Below, one piece after another: positions 35,446 through 47,382 of a stretch of DNA of 64,000 nt (positions are counted from its first letter, which is position 1; every line of letters begins with the position of its first letter). The position numbers and the translations under genes were made by a program. This stretch comes from Tachypleus tridentatus (taxonomy: Eukaryota > Arthropoda > Merostomata > Xiphosura > Limulidae), in contig NC_134825.1 in NCBI RefSeq assembly GCF_004210375.1, positions 42,650,348-42,714,347 of the forward strand, given 5' to 3'. A model generated the notes under the pieces. That model was not told the DNA's origin. It worked only from the letters and a program-made list of their open reading frames with translations, and made no database searches.

Positions 35446-36040
35446 CTAAAACCATGAAAATATACACAGAAATTTATCAGATAATTTCAGTAATGAAACA
35501 CTATAAAAGATATGCATTATATCAGTCTATTAACTTAAACTGATTAAGCTTGAATCAAAAAGACACTTCAAAAAATTACACCTATAACAAAACATCACTA
35601 GCAAAATACATACCAAACTGATGACATAGGGTAGAGTGGTCAGAGAAACTATTTACTCATTACTTATGATCATGACTATTTATTGTTAATTGCAACTATT
35701 GCTTTAAAATTTGAGCAGAACCTCTATTAATTAATACTATCAAATAAAACAGATTAATAAACAGCAAATATCACAAGACCAAAAATCAAATTAAGCAAAC
35801 AAGTCTTATCAAATTGAAATCACCACAAAACATTACACTTAATTAAATAAGATAAAAAATGTAAACCTGTTAAAACATAAGACAATAAATACTAGATCTA
35901 ACAACATAGAATATGCACACTTCTCAAACAAAGAAATGGAAACATTTAAAAAAAAATGTCAAATATGTATAGTTATACATAACAACATACAGACACTTTA
36001 CAGAGAAGTAATAAGAGCTTTAATCTTACACAAACATATA

Positions 36041-36062
36041 CTCTCTCTCTCTCTCTCTCTCT
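36041..36062. repeat. (CT)n microsatellite at the LINE 5' edge
   Basis: About 11 CT units. It sits at the point where recognisable endonuclease sequence of the plus-strand LINE begins. Confidence 0.9.
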
Positions 36063-36706
36063 ACACAATTGTGTTGATGATTTAATCAAAGTATGGACTA
36101 TAAATATTTCATCAACAGACATTCATGAGAAACAAAATACCACAATCCCCGGATTCATCACGCACAGCATACCTTACTCAGAAAACAACAGAGGTATAAT
36201 AACCTACTTTAGCACAGAAATCTCACATTTAATATCAATAGAAGATTCCTTTAGATCTAACATAAATGAAACCATTTTTTGTAATATACACTTTAACAAC
36301 CGGCTAACTTTTCCGATTCTAGCCATATATTGACATTAACTTCCTTCAAAAATGTGTAAATTGCAAACCCAAACCAATTATTATTGGGGATTTTAATTCT
36401 CCGCATACAGAAATAAGGGGAAACAGAAACACACGCAGAGGGTTGTGCATAAAAAATTTTCTTTCTAGTAACAAAATGCACCTAATTAACAACCATACAC
36501 CTACACACTTTTCAGCCGCCAACGGCTCATACGATGTACTTGATTTCATCATAGCACCCAAGGACATGGTAAACAGAATCTCTAACTTTAAAGTACATGA
36601 TGAAATCACTAGTGACCACTTCCCCATTTCATGTATGATTCACCTGCACCACCCTGCCGTGGCGTACATGACTCCCTCCACATACACCTATACCAAAACT
36701 AACTGA
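36063..36706 (+). pseudogene. LINE AP endonuclease fragment
   Basis: Frames read GIITYFSTEISHLISIEDSF, then KPIIIGDFNSPHTEIRGNRN, then MCIKNFLSSNKMHLINNHTP, and FIIAPKDMVNRI with ITSDHFPISC. The GDFN and SDHFPI motifs are the metal-binding and catalytic His parts of the AP endonuclease. Stops and shifts break it around 36320-36440, and the N-terminal part is missing. Confidence 0.85.
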
Positions 36707-37110
36707 CTGGATCACTTTCAATGCTACACTGGACTCATACCTACCCCACCCAATTGAACATGATAACAAGACAGAACTAGACAATTATGTAAATCAAGTT
36801 ACAGAAGCCATAAAAAACACAATCCCTAAAACAAGAAGAAAGCAGTCACATAATCAATGGACTCTAACACCAAAAAATTCACGCACTAATAATCAAACAC
36901 AAACAATTAAGATGAACACACTATATTACACGTGATCCATCTATCAAAACACAAATCAATAGAACAGATGCAAAAATTAAACAAGAAATTAAAACAGCAA
37001 AAGAAACTAATTGGCAAAACTTCTGTAAAAACTTAGAAAAAATCAAAAACAATCCAAAAGAATTTTGGAAAAAATTCAAGAGTATTGATTCAGACAAAAA
37101 TACAAATCAC

Positions 37111-38223
37111 ATGCTACAACATATCACATACAACAATAAAATCGCAAGGACGGACGTAGAGAAAGTTGACTTATTAGCTGACTACTTCGAATCCTCCTTT
37201 AGCAACCTAAATTCAGTAGACTTTAACACACAACACCAACATAATGTCAACAATTTCTTAAATACAAACCAAGCATCATTCTCACCACGGTTCCCTGGCG
37301 AAACACTAGAGGCATACTCAAATTCAATCAATAGAAAAGTAACCATAACTGAACTAAAAATTAATATCAAAAACTTGAAGAATACTTCCGCCGAACATGA
37401 CCAAATTCCAAACATTATTCTGAAAAAAAGCTCTACTCTACTATTACAACACCTCACAAACATCATGAACATTTCACTAGCAACTAGATATTACCCTGAC
37501 ACTTGGAAAAAAGCCATTATAACCACGATCCCAAAGAAACAAACCAACAGAACTAATCCAGATAATTTCCTTTCCATCAGTCTGTTAAGCTGCCTTGGCA
37601 AACTGATGGAGAGAGTTACCTCCAACAGTCTTCTCCATTTTTGTGCATCAAATAACATCCTTCCAGAATCCCAAAATGCCTCCAGGAAAAACAGGCAAAC
37701 AACAGATCACCTCATGCGACTAACCAAATCAATCTATAAAGCTTTCAACAACAACCAAGTAACCATTGGGGTATTCCTAGATGTCAAAAAACCATTCAAC
37801 AGCGTATGGCACAATGCCATCAAATACAAACTAAAACACTTGAAAATAAATCCCACTATAGTTAAATGGATTTCAAATTTTTTAATAGATAGAACAGCAC
37901 AAGTAAAAGTCAATAAAACTATATCTAAATCATTTAATATAACTGCAGGAGTACCCCAAGGATCAGTCCTCTCACCACTTTTATATATTATTTTCGTCAG
38001 TGACATACCTTTCCCAAATCTAACATACACGCATAATTCACAATATGCAGACAACATCGCTATCTGGAGCACCTCCAAAAACCCAGTGATGGCCATGTCT
38101 CGCGTACAAGAATCACTGAACAACGCCTCAACATGGAGTAACAAGTGGGGAGTAGTGTTAAATCCAACTAAAACACAAGCAATCACCTTCTACAGGAAAT
38201 TAAAAAACAAAGAAAAAATCTAG
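37111..38223 (+). pseudogene. Jockey-like reverse transcriptase, 370 codons, catalytic motifs altered
   Basis: An uninterrupted frame containing IKNLKNTSAEHDQIPNIIL (88-106), YYPDTWKKAIITTIPKK (127-143), the FLDVKKPFNSVWH motif A region (222-234, where KAFD is expected), AGVPQGSVLSPLLY (279-292) and QYADNIAIW (311-319, where YADD is expected). The second Asp of YADD and the Asp of KAFD are both Asn. The frame continues a linker that begins near 36720 (upstream stops). Dead, but its length suggests moderate age. Confidence 0.92.
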
Positions 38224-38726
38224 AAAAATAAAACTATCACTTGGAAATACGACCATTAACATGAGCAAAAACATCACATTCCTTGGCATCACTTTCGACA
38301 CAAAACTAATATGGAAAAAACATGTTAACAATATACACTCATCAATTAGAAAACGGATTTCACACCTAATGACTCTAACCAGTAGACAATCGAAATGTTC
38401 ACCAAACACCACTAATAGAGTACAGATGTCAAGTAACATACAATATGTCAAATAACACACTCCAGAAAATCCAAGTTCAACAGAACAGAATACTAAGATC
38501 TGCATTCAGTCTACCATCATTCATGCCAGTAAATTATATACATCAAATCAGTAACTTACCAACATTAAGAAATAGACTAACGGAAATATCACACAAATAT
38601 TATCTAAAAGCAGAAAACAGAAACAAACTAACGGCATCACTATACAAATTAACTAGTGCACCAACAAAATACATTTCACCTTACAACATATTTCTAGAAT
38701 CACAAATTATACAACAAAGTATCTAA
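38224..38726 (+). pseudogene. LINE C-terminal domain remnant
   Basis: After a TAG at 38221 and frame changes, NITFLGITFDTKLIWKKHV (38267 onward) and LQKIQVQQNRILRSAFSLPS with LPTLRNRLTEISHKYYLKAE (38457 onward) follow. These are the usual Jockey-type post-RT segments ('vkyLGv.lD..l.w..Hi', 'lq.iqNriLR.a...P.....'). Confidence 0.85.
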
Positions 38727-39926
38727 AGAATTAAACTCATATTAATAATATGTATTCTCTTTTTCAGATATCGGGCACAGAACAGGCAAAACTTTCGGTA
38801 CCTGTCCTGTGAAAGTGGGTTTTCTCTCTCTCTAAACTAAACCCCTGCCACGTTAGTTTGCATTCATGAGAGTCATGTGAAGTGTTTCATAACTATATTT
38901 TAAAACTGTTTAACTGGGTTAAAATTCTGAACACTGAAGGGTATGTTGGTCACTTACATGCCAAATCAATTTTACCTTCCTATTTCAATAAATATATTTT
39001 AACAAACTGGATATTAGTGAATAGCTCTTTTGGTTTCTATTTTATTTGTTCACATTTTATTCTAAATAACATACCCCCATCAAAAAAAATTGCTAGATAG
39101 GTAATATATCTCTCATTTGTCAAAGTTTAAAAATATAAGAACACACTTTTGCTCCTGGTGATGGAAGGTTTGCCTTTAAAAAATACTTGAATTAAAAAGC
39201 TTTGTATTTCTGACTTTGAATTTTTAAATCTACATGTCTTCCTAACATCACTTCTGAACACACTGATCTTAAGTTCTTAAACAATAGCATAAAAGTAATC
39301 TTTTATATACATAAATAAAGGAGGTATTCTATAAGCTCATGTTACACAAGTATAATCAGTTAAGTACAGGATGAAAAAAAACAACAAATGTACCTTAACT
39401 ACAGTGTTTATACAAAATAAACATGGAATTGTCTGGTAAATGTGATAAGCAGTAATTTATATTCATGAAGTGCAGAACTGAAAAAAAGTGTAAATTCATT
39501 TTAAGTTTTAAAGAGGCATAACAATTGTTTCTCTAGATTTAGAAAACAGAATGATTTGCTTTTTTTGTGAAAGTTTTTTTTATGGCCTATTAGTATTTTC
39601 TTGAACAATTTAGAAACATTGAGGTTAAAATGTTAATTTCATTTGAATGTAATTTAATTCAATAACTTAAGATTTCACTTAAAGCACTTGAAAATCCTCT
39701 AGAGCCCAGCTTATTTTGTGCCATCATGGATACAGCTAAATTTTGGTGCACCACCAAATTATGTTGTCACACCCTGCCTCAGACCCCAAGACTGCAAGTC
39801 TTTAATTGGTAGTTCAAAGGCTGATTATATAATTAGAGTATTTTTATTAAAATATATTAATTAATACATGTACAAACTAAGAGAAAAAATTAAGGTATGG
39901 TACAGCTTCATCTTATTTTAACCCAC

Positions 39927-40057
39927 CTTATCCCTGAGCTCTTCAACACTTAGAACATTCAACACTACTTCTACAAAAGGATCAAGCTGGTACGTGGATG
40001 GATGCCACCAGCGTGTAAAAGTAGCTACTTGAGATTTTGAAGTGAACTTTTCAGCTT
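39927..40057 (-). CDS. USP47: USP47 coding exon
   Basis: A 131-nt exon between ttgcag and gtgggt. It encodes (E)AEKFTSKSQVATFTRWWHPS and then TYQLDPFVEVVL and NVLSVEELRDK. Known USP47 proteins have a similar segment with a Trp-rich strand, an LDPFxEVVL block and a SVxELRxK helix. Enters in phase 1 and leaves in phase 0. Confidence 0.95.
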
Positions 40058-40865
40058 CTGCAATTTTATATTAGTTTTCTCATTTTAACAACTGAATACT
40101 ACCTAGTTCTTTAAAACAAAACAATTTAATCCAATGACTAATATTATCTACAGTTAACTCTTGAACAAGTTGCAAAACATGGGAAAGCATCAATAGCCTT
40201 TTAAAATAATTTTGGAAATATAACTGCATATAATTTAATTCCAGAAACGTACATCATACATCTAAAGAACTTTACTGGAATACATTTTCTTAAAAGTTGT
40301 TCAATTATCTTGACTATGAATGATTATTCAATGATCTACAACATTTTCATAATTTATCTCGTGTTAAGTATAATTGCTATAATTTAAATGTTTATAAAGT
40401 ATAAAGATATTGTAATTACATACAGTTGATTAATTTTAAGCAGTCAACAAACTCAAAGAATGAAACAACAAATAAACCAAATTAAGAATAAATATACATT
40501 TCATATTGAATCAAGTAATTATGTGAAGTATATAAATATCACATTAGACTACTGTAACACAAATATTTAGTTGTGAGCAGAAAGCTCTAATTCTTTATAT
40601 ACATACTGATTTTACATAATTTCCATAAATACCTATTTCACATACCAACTATAAAATCCTAATAATTATAAAAGAAAACTAACTAAAATGTTCAAATTTA
40701 GAATTTTTTTACAGTTATATTCAATTACCAATTTGTTTTGGATAGAATAAAACAACTTAAACACCTAACTCATGTTTTTTTTGTTTTTCTATATGTTACT
40801 TAATTTGCCTTAGCCAATGTAGTGTTTAACAATCAATGAAATAAAAAATCACAAAGTACAATAAC

Positions 40866-40984
40866 CTGTTAAAATTTCTAAGAAGACTTCCCAGTTGGCA
40901 AAAAGAGGAATATCAGTTTCAAATCGTTCAATATCCAGATAAATTGTCCCCGGGTTCTTCCAACACTTCTTTCTCAGTCGACAC
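40866..40984 (-). CDS. USP47: USP47 coding exon
   Basis: A 119-nt exon between tttag and a weak donor, gttatt. It completes the split Arg and encodes [20 protein letters not shown] through [12 protein letters not shown], ending with one base of a Glu codon. RKKxWKNPGT and NWEVFLE are USP47 hallmarks. The donor is assigned because the phase fits the next exon and because the sequence match ends there. Confidence 0.93.
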
Positions 40985-41533
40985 CTAAATAGAGAAAGGC
41001 ACTCAAAAAGTTTAAATACCTCAATACAGACTGGAGTAATTCTCTTACTATTCAGGAAAACAAATAATTTACTTCTGTTAAAAGAAACCAGCACTTAATT
41101 GAAAAAATTTCCCTATAAATGACTTCCCTAGGGTTAAGGCTTACCTTTATAAAGAAACACAATTACAATGTAAAAGATATAATCAATCATACAACTCTTC
41201 AAGTTGTAAACACAAAATATAACTATGGATTATCATTAATTTTAATGGATCACCCTTAAAGTAGGATTTTATTAAAAATCTTATTGCACAAGATATGGAA
41301 TGATTCTTATTAGTGTGACATCATGACTTTTTTTTTGCAACATTGCTGACATCTGCTATTACACCCTAAATGTATACTCTCAAGACAGGTGGTATGGGTA
41401 TTAACATTTTCATTAAAATAAAGTACAGAGCAAAGTTGTTCAAATTGGTAACTTGAGTTTTTATATAATATGAAACAATACAAAGTATACTGATATCACA
41501 AATATGTAATTTGAACCAATTATATACTTGTAT

Positions 41534-42576
41534 ATATATTTATTACTTTGACCTCTCAGCTATGCCTGGCTAACAACACAGAAGTCACAATGACAAGATG
41601 CACATGCACTCATGAACCATATCCAATAAACTGGCTTTTACCAAGTGAGCTGTCTTGGGTGTGTTTTAGTAGACAAGTATTTTGTAAAATAAAGCCACAT
41701 ATCAATTATTATACATCATGTACATATACAGATTATTACTGTTATGAAATAAATTATTACTTATATGTTTCTTAAAATATAGAACAGTAAGTAAAGAAGT
41801 GAAAGAAACAATTCTCTTTTATAGTTATGGCCTGTATACTCATTTCTTGCTTGCCATAAGTTAAGCCTTTTAAAATTTTGTGAGAACAATATGAAATGAA
41901 TTTTTTTTTTTTTAGGTTTTATAGATGTAGTTGAATAACCAAAAAAAAAATCAAAAGTCACCATACTGATATCACAGTGTCTCACAACAATATATCAGAC
42001 TCAGTAACTAAGCTGTATTTGTCAAGAAAAATATGAAATTTTGGGCAGAATAAAGACTCAACCCAACTCCTTGAAATATTGTTTTGAAAGAATAAGATGA
42101 CACTGCAAGACTTGAAAATGGCTGAGAAACTAATAAGGGTACATTCAAATATCATATACAAAATCAACTATATAAGGGGTCATCTCCAAATATAAAAAAT
42201 ATTTGGAGTGGGGCCTCCACTGTGTTTGATTGAGTATATGAGCAATATCTCAGCAAAGAGAAAAGATACAAGTTTCTTATTTTATATTCTAACTTATCAG
42301 TATTGGTAATTTGAGTTTCTATATCATATGAAACAACAGACTTAGCATATTGATATCATAAACATCTGATCTGAACCAATGCTGTCTTCAACATACCATG
42401 TGACAAAAATAGATGTTTAGGTGTTTTTTAATATTTACTTTTAAATTAAGAAATTGAATAAGGTATAATACTAAAATTTGAATTATAATATACAGTTTGA
42501 TACAAAGCCTACTGATATGAATTCATAAAATAGTAGTTCAATAAAATTTTGAATGCAGGTCAACAAATGTGATGAC
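41534..42576 (+). repeat. 1-kb dispersed repeat, copy B
   Basis: In the intron between 40985 and 43611. It begins TTTGACCTCTCAGCTATGCC. It contains TTCTTAAAATATAGAACAGT, AGTTGAATAACCAAAAA, CACTGTGTTTGATTGAGTAT, CAATATCTCAGCAAAGAG and TTTGAGTTTCTATATCATAT. It ends CAATAAAATTTTGAATGCAG then GTCAACAAA. A perfect 10-bp inverted repeat with a 5-nt loop lies at 42184-42208. No open frame of interest. Confidence 0.85.
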
Positions 42577-43611
42577 AATCCTTTTCCAGGTGTCATTGGT
42601 CAAGGACTATTTTTTTGTTTTTTTTAGATAGTAATAACATTTAAACAGCCTACAATAAATTATGCCTATCAATGAGGGTGCACTTAAATAAAGGTAATTT
42701 TATATTTCAATTATGAAGATAATTTTAAATATTTTTATCTTATTATTAGAAATATATATAAAATTCTAGAAAATGCACTGTATAAATAGATCGCTTCAAT
42801 GTTACTTAGATTTTTAATAAAAGTTATTACAATAAAATATACACATTATTAATTAAATATGCAAAACTGTAAAAACTGATCAATAATTTGAACAAACTCT
42901 CCTCTCTAGCTTATGAATATAAATTTGTCAAATAAACCAGGAAAAAAACTTGTTTGTGATATTTGTGCAAAGTTACATGAGAAATCTGCTATACACACAA
43001 TGGAGCAGCACCCAATGACAAATCTTATGTTATTCTAATGGAATGGTGAGATGTGACAGTCACTTTTATAAAGCACTCACAGCTTCCAAATGTGGATAGC
43101 CACTTTGCTATGATGGAAATGAGATGACATTTTAAATTGGCTTTATTTCACTACATATATATAAATATAGAAAATGAATTAGTTTTTAATCTTATAAGTG
43201 CTTCTATTTAAAAGTAAATGAGGGAAGTATGTAAAAACACAGTTAAAACCACATTGCAAATTTCACACCAACCTTAACTCCCAAACTATGAACAAGCAGA
43301 AAAAAGAAAAAGGCCAAAGTGACAGTTTCATAATCCAATCACCTTTATCAGTTACCTTGGTATTATTATTTTATTATGTTTACAATAAATGTATCTAAAC
43401 TCATGGAATAACAAAAGTCTTTGATATTACAATAAATGTACCAAAAACGATAGTTCCACATAAAATTTATTCTATTATCAATGTGAATTTTGCCTTGGTA
43501 ATATTAACTAAATAAATTGAAAAGAAAAAACAAGATCACAAGAGATTTTAAGTACATAGTACTAAACAAAAGTGTTAACATGGAATTATATAGAGCATTA
43601 TAAACATTTAC
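42577..43611 (-). other. USP47 intron sequence
   Basis: AT-rich. A weak resemblance to the inverted SINE family-1 tail near 42950-43020 is too diverged to call. Confidence 0.55.
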
Positions 43612-43727
43612 CTATTTAAAGGAATATCCAAACCACAGTTCTCCCTGATTTCTGGGAGAATTTCTTTTTTGGCTTGTAACACTGTCATTCCACGTGAAAA
43701 TACCCAATCTATGAGGAACTTTGCTGG
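43612..43727 (-). CDS. USP47: USP47 coding exon
   Basis: A 116-nt exon between ttatag and gtaaat. It encodes PAKFLIDWVFSRGMTVLQAK and then KEILPEIRENCGLDIPLNR, with the last Arg codon split AG|G. The pattern, with a hydrophobic start and a helix-like KKEILPEI segment, resembles a ubiquitin-like module. It follows a 7.1-kb intron full of transposon remnants (43728-50790). Confidence 0.95.
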
Positions 43728-43789
43728 CTATAAACAAGAGTACATAGTTATAATTAGAACAAGTAGTCAGTACTTCAGTAATAATGACT

Positions 43790-44640
43790 TTGTATACAAG
43801 TAGAAACTAATGCAAGTTGGTACATTAATGAACCGTACATTCCTTTTAGGTAAATTAAGTAAATGTAGTTTTTGAACTGCAAAAGTATAATCCAGTGTTG
43901 TAAAACATGCTTTAATCAAAATAAACACCATTTGCTTCAACAGACTTTTCCCAATGTGTAATGATGTTGTCTGTGCCCCTGCTGTAGAAATCAGAGTTTC
44001 TATGGCCAAAGTACTCCCTGAAAGCTTCTTCTGCAGCTGCCTGGTTTTGAAAACATTTATTGTTTAAAAAGTTTTCAAAGTCAAAGTACTCAAAATATAT
44101 GCATATTTTTGGGGAAAGGTAAATCAGGTAAACCTCAATTCCCAATTTGTTCAATTTTTTGACCCATCATCCTTAACAGGTCTCATAATGCCAATTTTAT
44201 TGATTTTCAGTCAGCTTATACAGAACCAACTTATACAACTTTTTCATCATTCCAATTGCAGTCAGGTGGTTGACAATGCTTATTTGCTTGTACCTAGATT
44301 TTCTTGAAGTTCATGTACTGTTGTGTGAGGGTCTGTCTCAACTGCTTCCCTTAATGCATTTCATCTAAGGATGACTTCCTTCTACAACTTCTATGGTCTT
44401 CAAGATTTTCATCTTCATCTCTAAACCTGTATGTGTAATAACAAATCCACGACCAAATGCCTGGTTGATGTTCTGTGTAGTTTCAGTAAAATTTTGCCCA
44501 AGTTTGAAGTCATAGAGGAAAATCAAATGAAAGTCCTTATCTATGCTGCCTTGAGGGTTGCAAAACATACTCTGAGTAGAGTTGAAACAACAGACAATTA
44601 AGACACCTTGCAAGCGACAAACATTGGATTAAACCAACCA
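43790..44640 (-). mobile_element. mariner remnant with its catalytic middle deleted
   Basis: Minus strand. The N-terminal helix-turn-helix part is at 44600-44365 (YDFKLGQNFTETTQNINQAF, then KMKILKTIEVVEG). 44350-44165 continues (ETDPHTTVHELQENLGTSK, then KLYKLVLYKLTENQ). The reading then jumps directly to the C-terminal end at 44154-43912 (NFLNNKCFQNQAAAEEAFRE, SDFYSRGTDNIITHWEKSVE, ANGVYFD). Mariner transposases are about 340-350 residues; here the stretch with the three catalytic acids is absent. Terminal repeats were not confirmed. Confidence 0.8.
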
Positions 44641-45480
44641 ACGACAAGTTACTTAATATTCAGTTTCTAAATGTCATCATGAGAATTCCAATATTTATTT
44701 CTGGACAATCTAATACATAGTATTACACTACAATATTTTCACTTACCATAATAAGTTATCATCATCAAATACATAAAATGGCTGTAATTATACAATACAA
44801 CTCACTTCTAAAAAATAGATAGCTGGTCACATACATAGAGCAGTTAAATTCATTAAAATAATTTTTTAAATTCTAAATAATGTGAATTATAAATTCCCAG
44901 AATGAAAAATAAAAGAAAAACAAATGAAAATGTATTAGTGAATAAATGCAACTTCTCTATATTTTAGGTATTTTCATTGTCTTGACTGTTTTATAAAAAA
45001 AAATTCAATGAAACTGACATACCAAATACCCCCTATATAATGACCACTAAAATACAGCTTGAAAGATGTGAAAACAAATTTTGTGCAAAATAAATACATT
45101 TTGCAGGCAAACAAACCTATGCATTCATGCACTTCAAGGGTCATAAGTTGCATATTCTGTAAAGTCTGTATAAATAAATTAGGGCAGCATGTACAATCAT
45201 ATGCACTGCTGTAATGTATGGATTTAGTATCACTGAATTACTTTAATATTTTGTGCAGAATACAGATTTAATCAATTCCAGGTTGTTAAGTTTTAGTTAA
45301 ATATTCTTCTATTCTTTTTTTGGTTCTGTAATATGATTTAATGCATAAATGAGTGTAAAAATTAGAACATTACTGGATTGAGTTGAATATAAGTAGAAAA
45401 TAACAGTTTTGGCAAAGAAGAGGTATAAAAAATGTAAAGGAATTATTTACTGCTAAAACAACTGAATTTATTGATAGATG

Positions 45481-45504
45481 TTTTGGGCTGTCACCCTTCT
45501 TCAG
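45481..45504 (-). ncRNA. degenerate hammerhead-like motif
   Basis: On the minus strand: CTGAAGA, one extra A, GGG, TGACAG, CCC, AAAA, followed by CATC. This follows the CUGANGA - stem II - GAAA - NUH order, with the first G of GAAA changed to A. The inserted base between CUGAAGA and stem II mirrors the motif at 7362-7404. It lies downstream (in minus orientation) of the TE-derived frames at 45824-47346; whether they belong together is unknown. Confidence 0.35.
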
Positions 45505-45823
45505 ACATAAATGCATGCTATTAAATATTTTAAAGAGACAGCATGAATTATACAAAGAATATCACATGGTTTTAATGATACTATATAAGCCAGTAATGAT
45601 ATACAGCAAGGCTTATAATAAAGAAGATAATGTAATAATGCTGTGTGATGTTATAAGAGCTTAAACAATGTAAAACTACAGCATAATGAATAAAAATTCA
45701 AATAATGTTATACACCCCATGATCATGCAAACATATGAGATTAATAAAACTAAACAAAGGAAAGGCATTAATTTAATCCATGCAGATGAGCCCATGCAGC
45801 TTATGAATTATTTTTATAAGTAA

Positions 45824-47346
45824 TTATCTTTGTAGAGCACCAGAGAGTGAATACTTAAATCCCACTATAAATAAGTCATGGATACTCTGAACTACTAAAG
45901 TGGATACAAGAAGTTTGTCTACTAGCTGAATGTAATGTGGGGCTCTGTAATTGCCAAAAAAATTGTCAACAATGCCTTTGAAGGCTTTCCAGGCAATCTT
46001 TTCCAGCTCAACTAACAGATCTTCAAACCACTTGTCACTCATAACATGTCTGATCTGAGGGCCAACAAAAATGCCTTCTTTGATCTTGGCCTCAGTTATT
46101 CTTAGGAACATCTGTCTTAAATAACAAAAAACTTCACATTCTTTGTTCATTGCTTTCACGAATTTCTTCATTAAGTCCCAATTTTATGTGATTAGGAAGC
46201 AAAAAAATCTTTGCCAGGTTGACAAGCGGTTAATGCGACACATTTTTCTGTCCTGGAACTAAATTTTTTACGGAGCGGCCAGTTCTGTCTAGAATAATGC
46301 GACTCTTTGACATTACTGTCCCATTCACAGATGAAACAACAGTATTTTGTATAGCCAAGCTGCAGTCCCAGTAACAGAGCAACAACTTTCAGATCTCCAC
46401 AGATATTCCAGTTGTACTTGCTGTACTGGATGTGTTTCAGCAACCTTTCCATGTTCTCATGAGTGTCTTTCATGTGTGCTGCATGGCCAACAGGTATTGA
46501 AGGGTAAACATTGTCATTGTGTAACAGACAGCTTTAAGGCTTAACACTGATGAATCAATCTTTATTGATTCAAAGAGATGAGACTTGTGGGTCATGGTCA
46601 CAACCTAATGCAGAGAACAATCCTTCAATGTCAACACAGAAACAGACTGTCAACCTGTGCAAAGAATTTGGTTATATCATCTTGGCAACTTTGAAAAACA
46701 GACATTTTCGTACCTTGTGACAGCAAACACCATTCCTGCAATCTCGAACCCAGTAATTCGGCTTTTGCTTTTGACAGACTCAAATCTCTGACCAGATCAT
46801 TTAATTCTGACTGTGCGGGAGATGTGGATCTCCCGAGGAGCATGATTCAAAATCCGGATCAATGTCACTGCCAGTTCCCTGCATTGCAGTTTCTTCATTT
46901 AATGTCCATTCCTCTGGTGGTTTCAAAATTGGAAAACTGTCACGTGGCACAGGTCTCGTTGCTGAAGGTAGATTAGGGTATTCAATCGACTTCTTGTTTT
47001 TGGCAGAAAAACCAGACACATTTGTCAAACAGAAGTAACAGTCTGTCACGTGGTCTTTCTGTTCTCGCCATATCATCGGGAAAGTAAACGGCATTGTCTT
47101 TCGAGTGCCTCTGAGCCAAACTCTCAGACAGACAGCACATGTTGCACAATAAATGTGAGGCACCCATTCCTGGTCTTGATCACCAATTTTACAGCTGAAA
47201 TACAGATGATACGCTTTCTTCATAAGAGCAGTCATTGAACGTCTCTGATGAACAAACGTATACTCGCCACAAATATAGCAGAATATATTGCGGCTATTAC
47301 AACATTGGCGAGACAGCAATGCTATATTCTGAAACAATACATACAC
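45824..47346 (-). pseudogene. TE-derived gene of an uncharacterised family (zinc-binding N-terminus)
   Basis: Four minus-strand frames make one decayed protein. 47346-46801: Cys-rich start (CYICGEYTFVHQRRSM, IYCATCAVCLRVWLRGTRK, MIWREQKDHVTDCYFCLT, YPNLPSATRPVP). 46843-46631: ELNDLVRDLSLSKAKAELLG. 46473-46192: KYNWNICGDLKVVALLLGLQ then CCFICEWDS. 46171-45824: IKEGIFVGPQIRHVMSDKWF, AWKAFKGIVDNFFGNYRAPH. I recall this family as common, repetitive 'uncharacterised protein' models in arthropods and fish. The class (DNA transposon or other) is not known to me. At least three frameshifts are present, and the usual C-terminal part is missing. Confidence 0.75.
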
Positions 47347-47382
47347 ACTATAAGGTCTGTATTAATCCAATGAGCAGCATCT

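Larger units (their letters stand above)
36063..38840 (+). mobile_element. Jockey-like LINE, 5'-truncated, antisense to USP47
   Basis: A plus-strand non-LTR element in the intron between 35446 and 39926. It starts inside the AP endonuclease, continues through a 370-codon RT frame, and ends in a C-terminal domain and short 3' UTR near 38840, just after a short CT-rich run (TTTTCTCTCTCTCT). About 2.8 kb. The 5' truncation is the usual result of incomplete reverse transcription. Orientation opposite to the host gene lowers interference from its poly(A) signals. Confidence 0.9.

Noticed and set aside
42940..43020. Possible inverted SINE family-1 tail
   Set aside because: Only loose similarity (GCAAAGTTACATGAG and neighbours), without the diagnostic central block.
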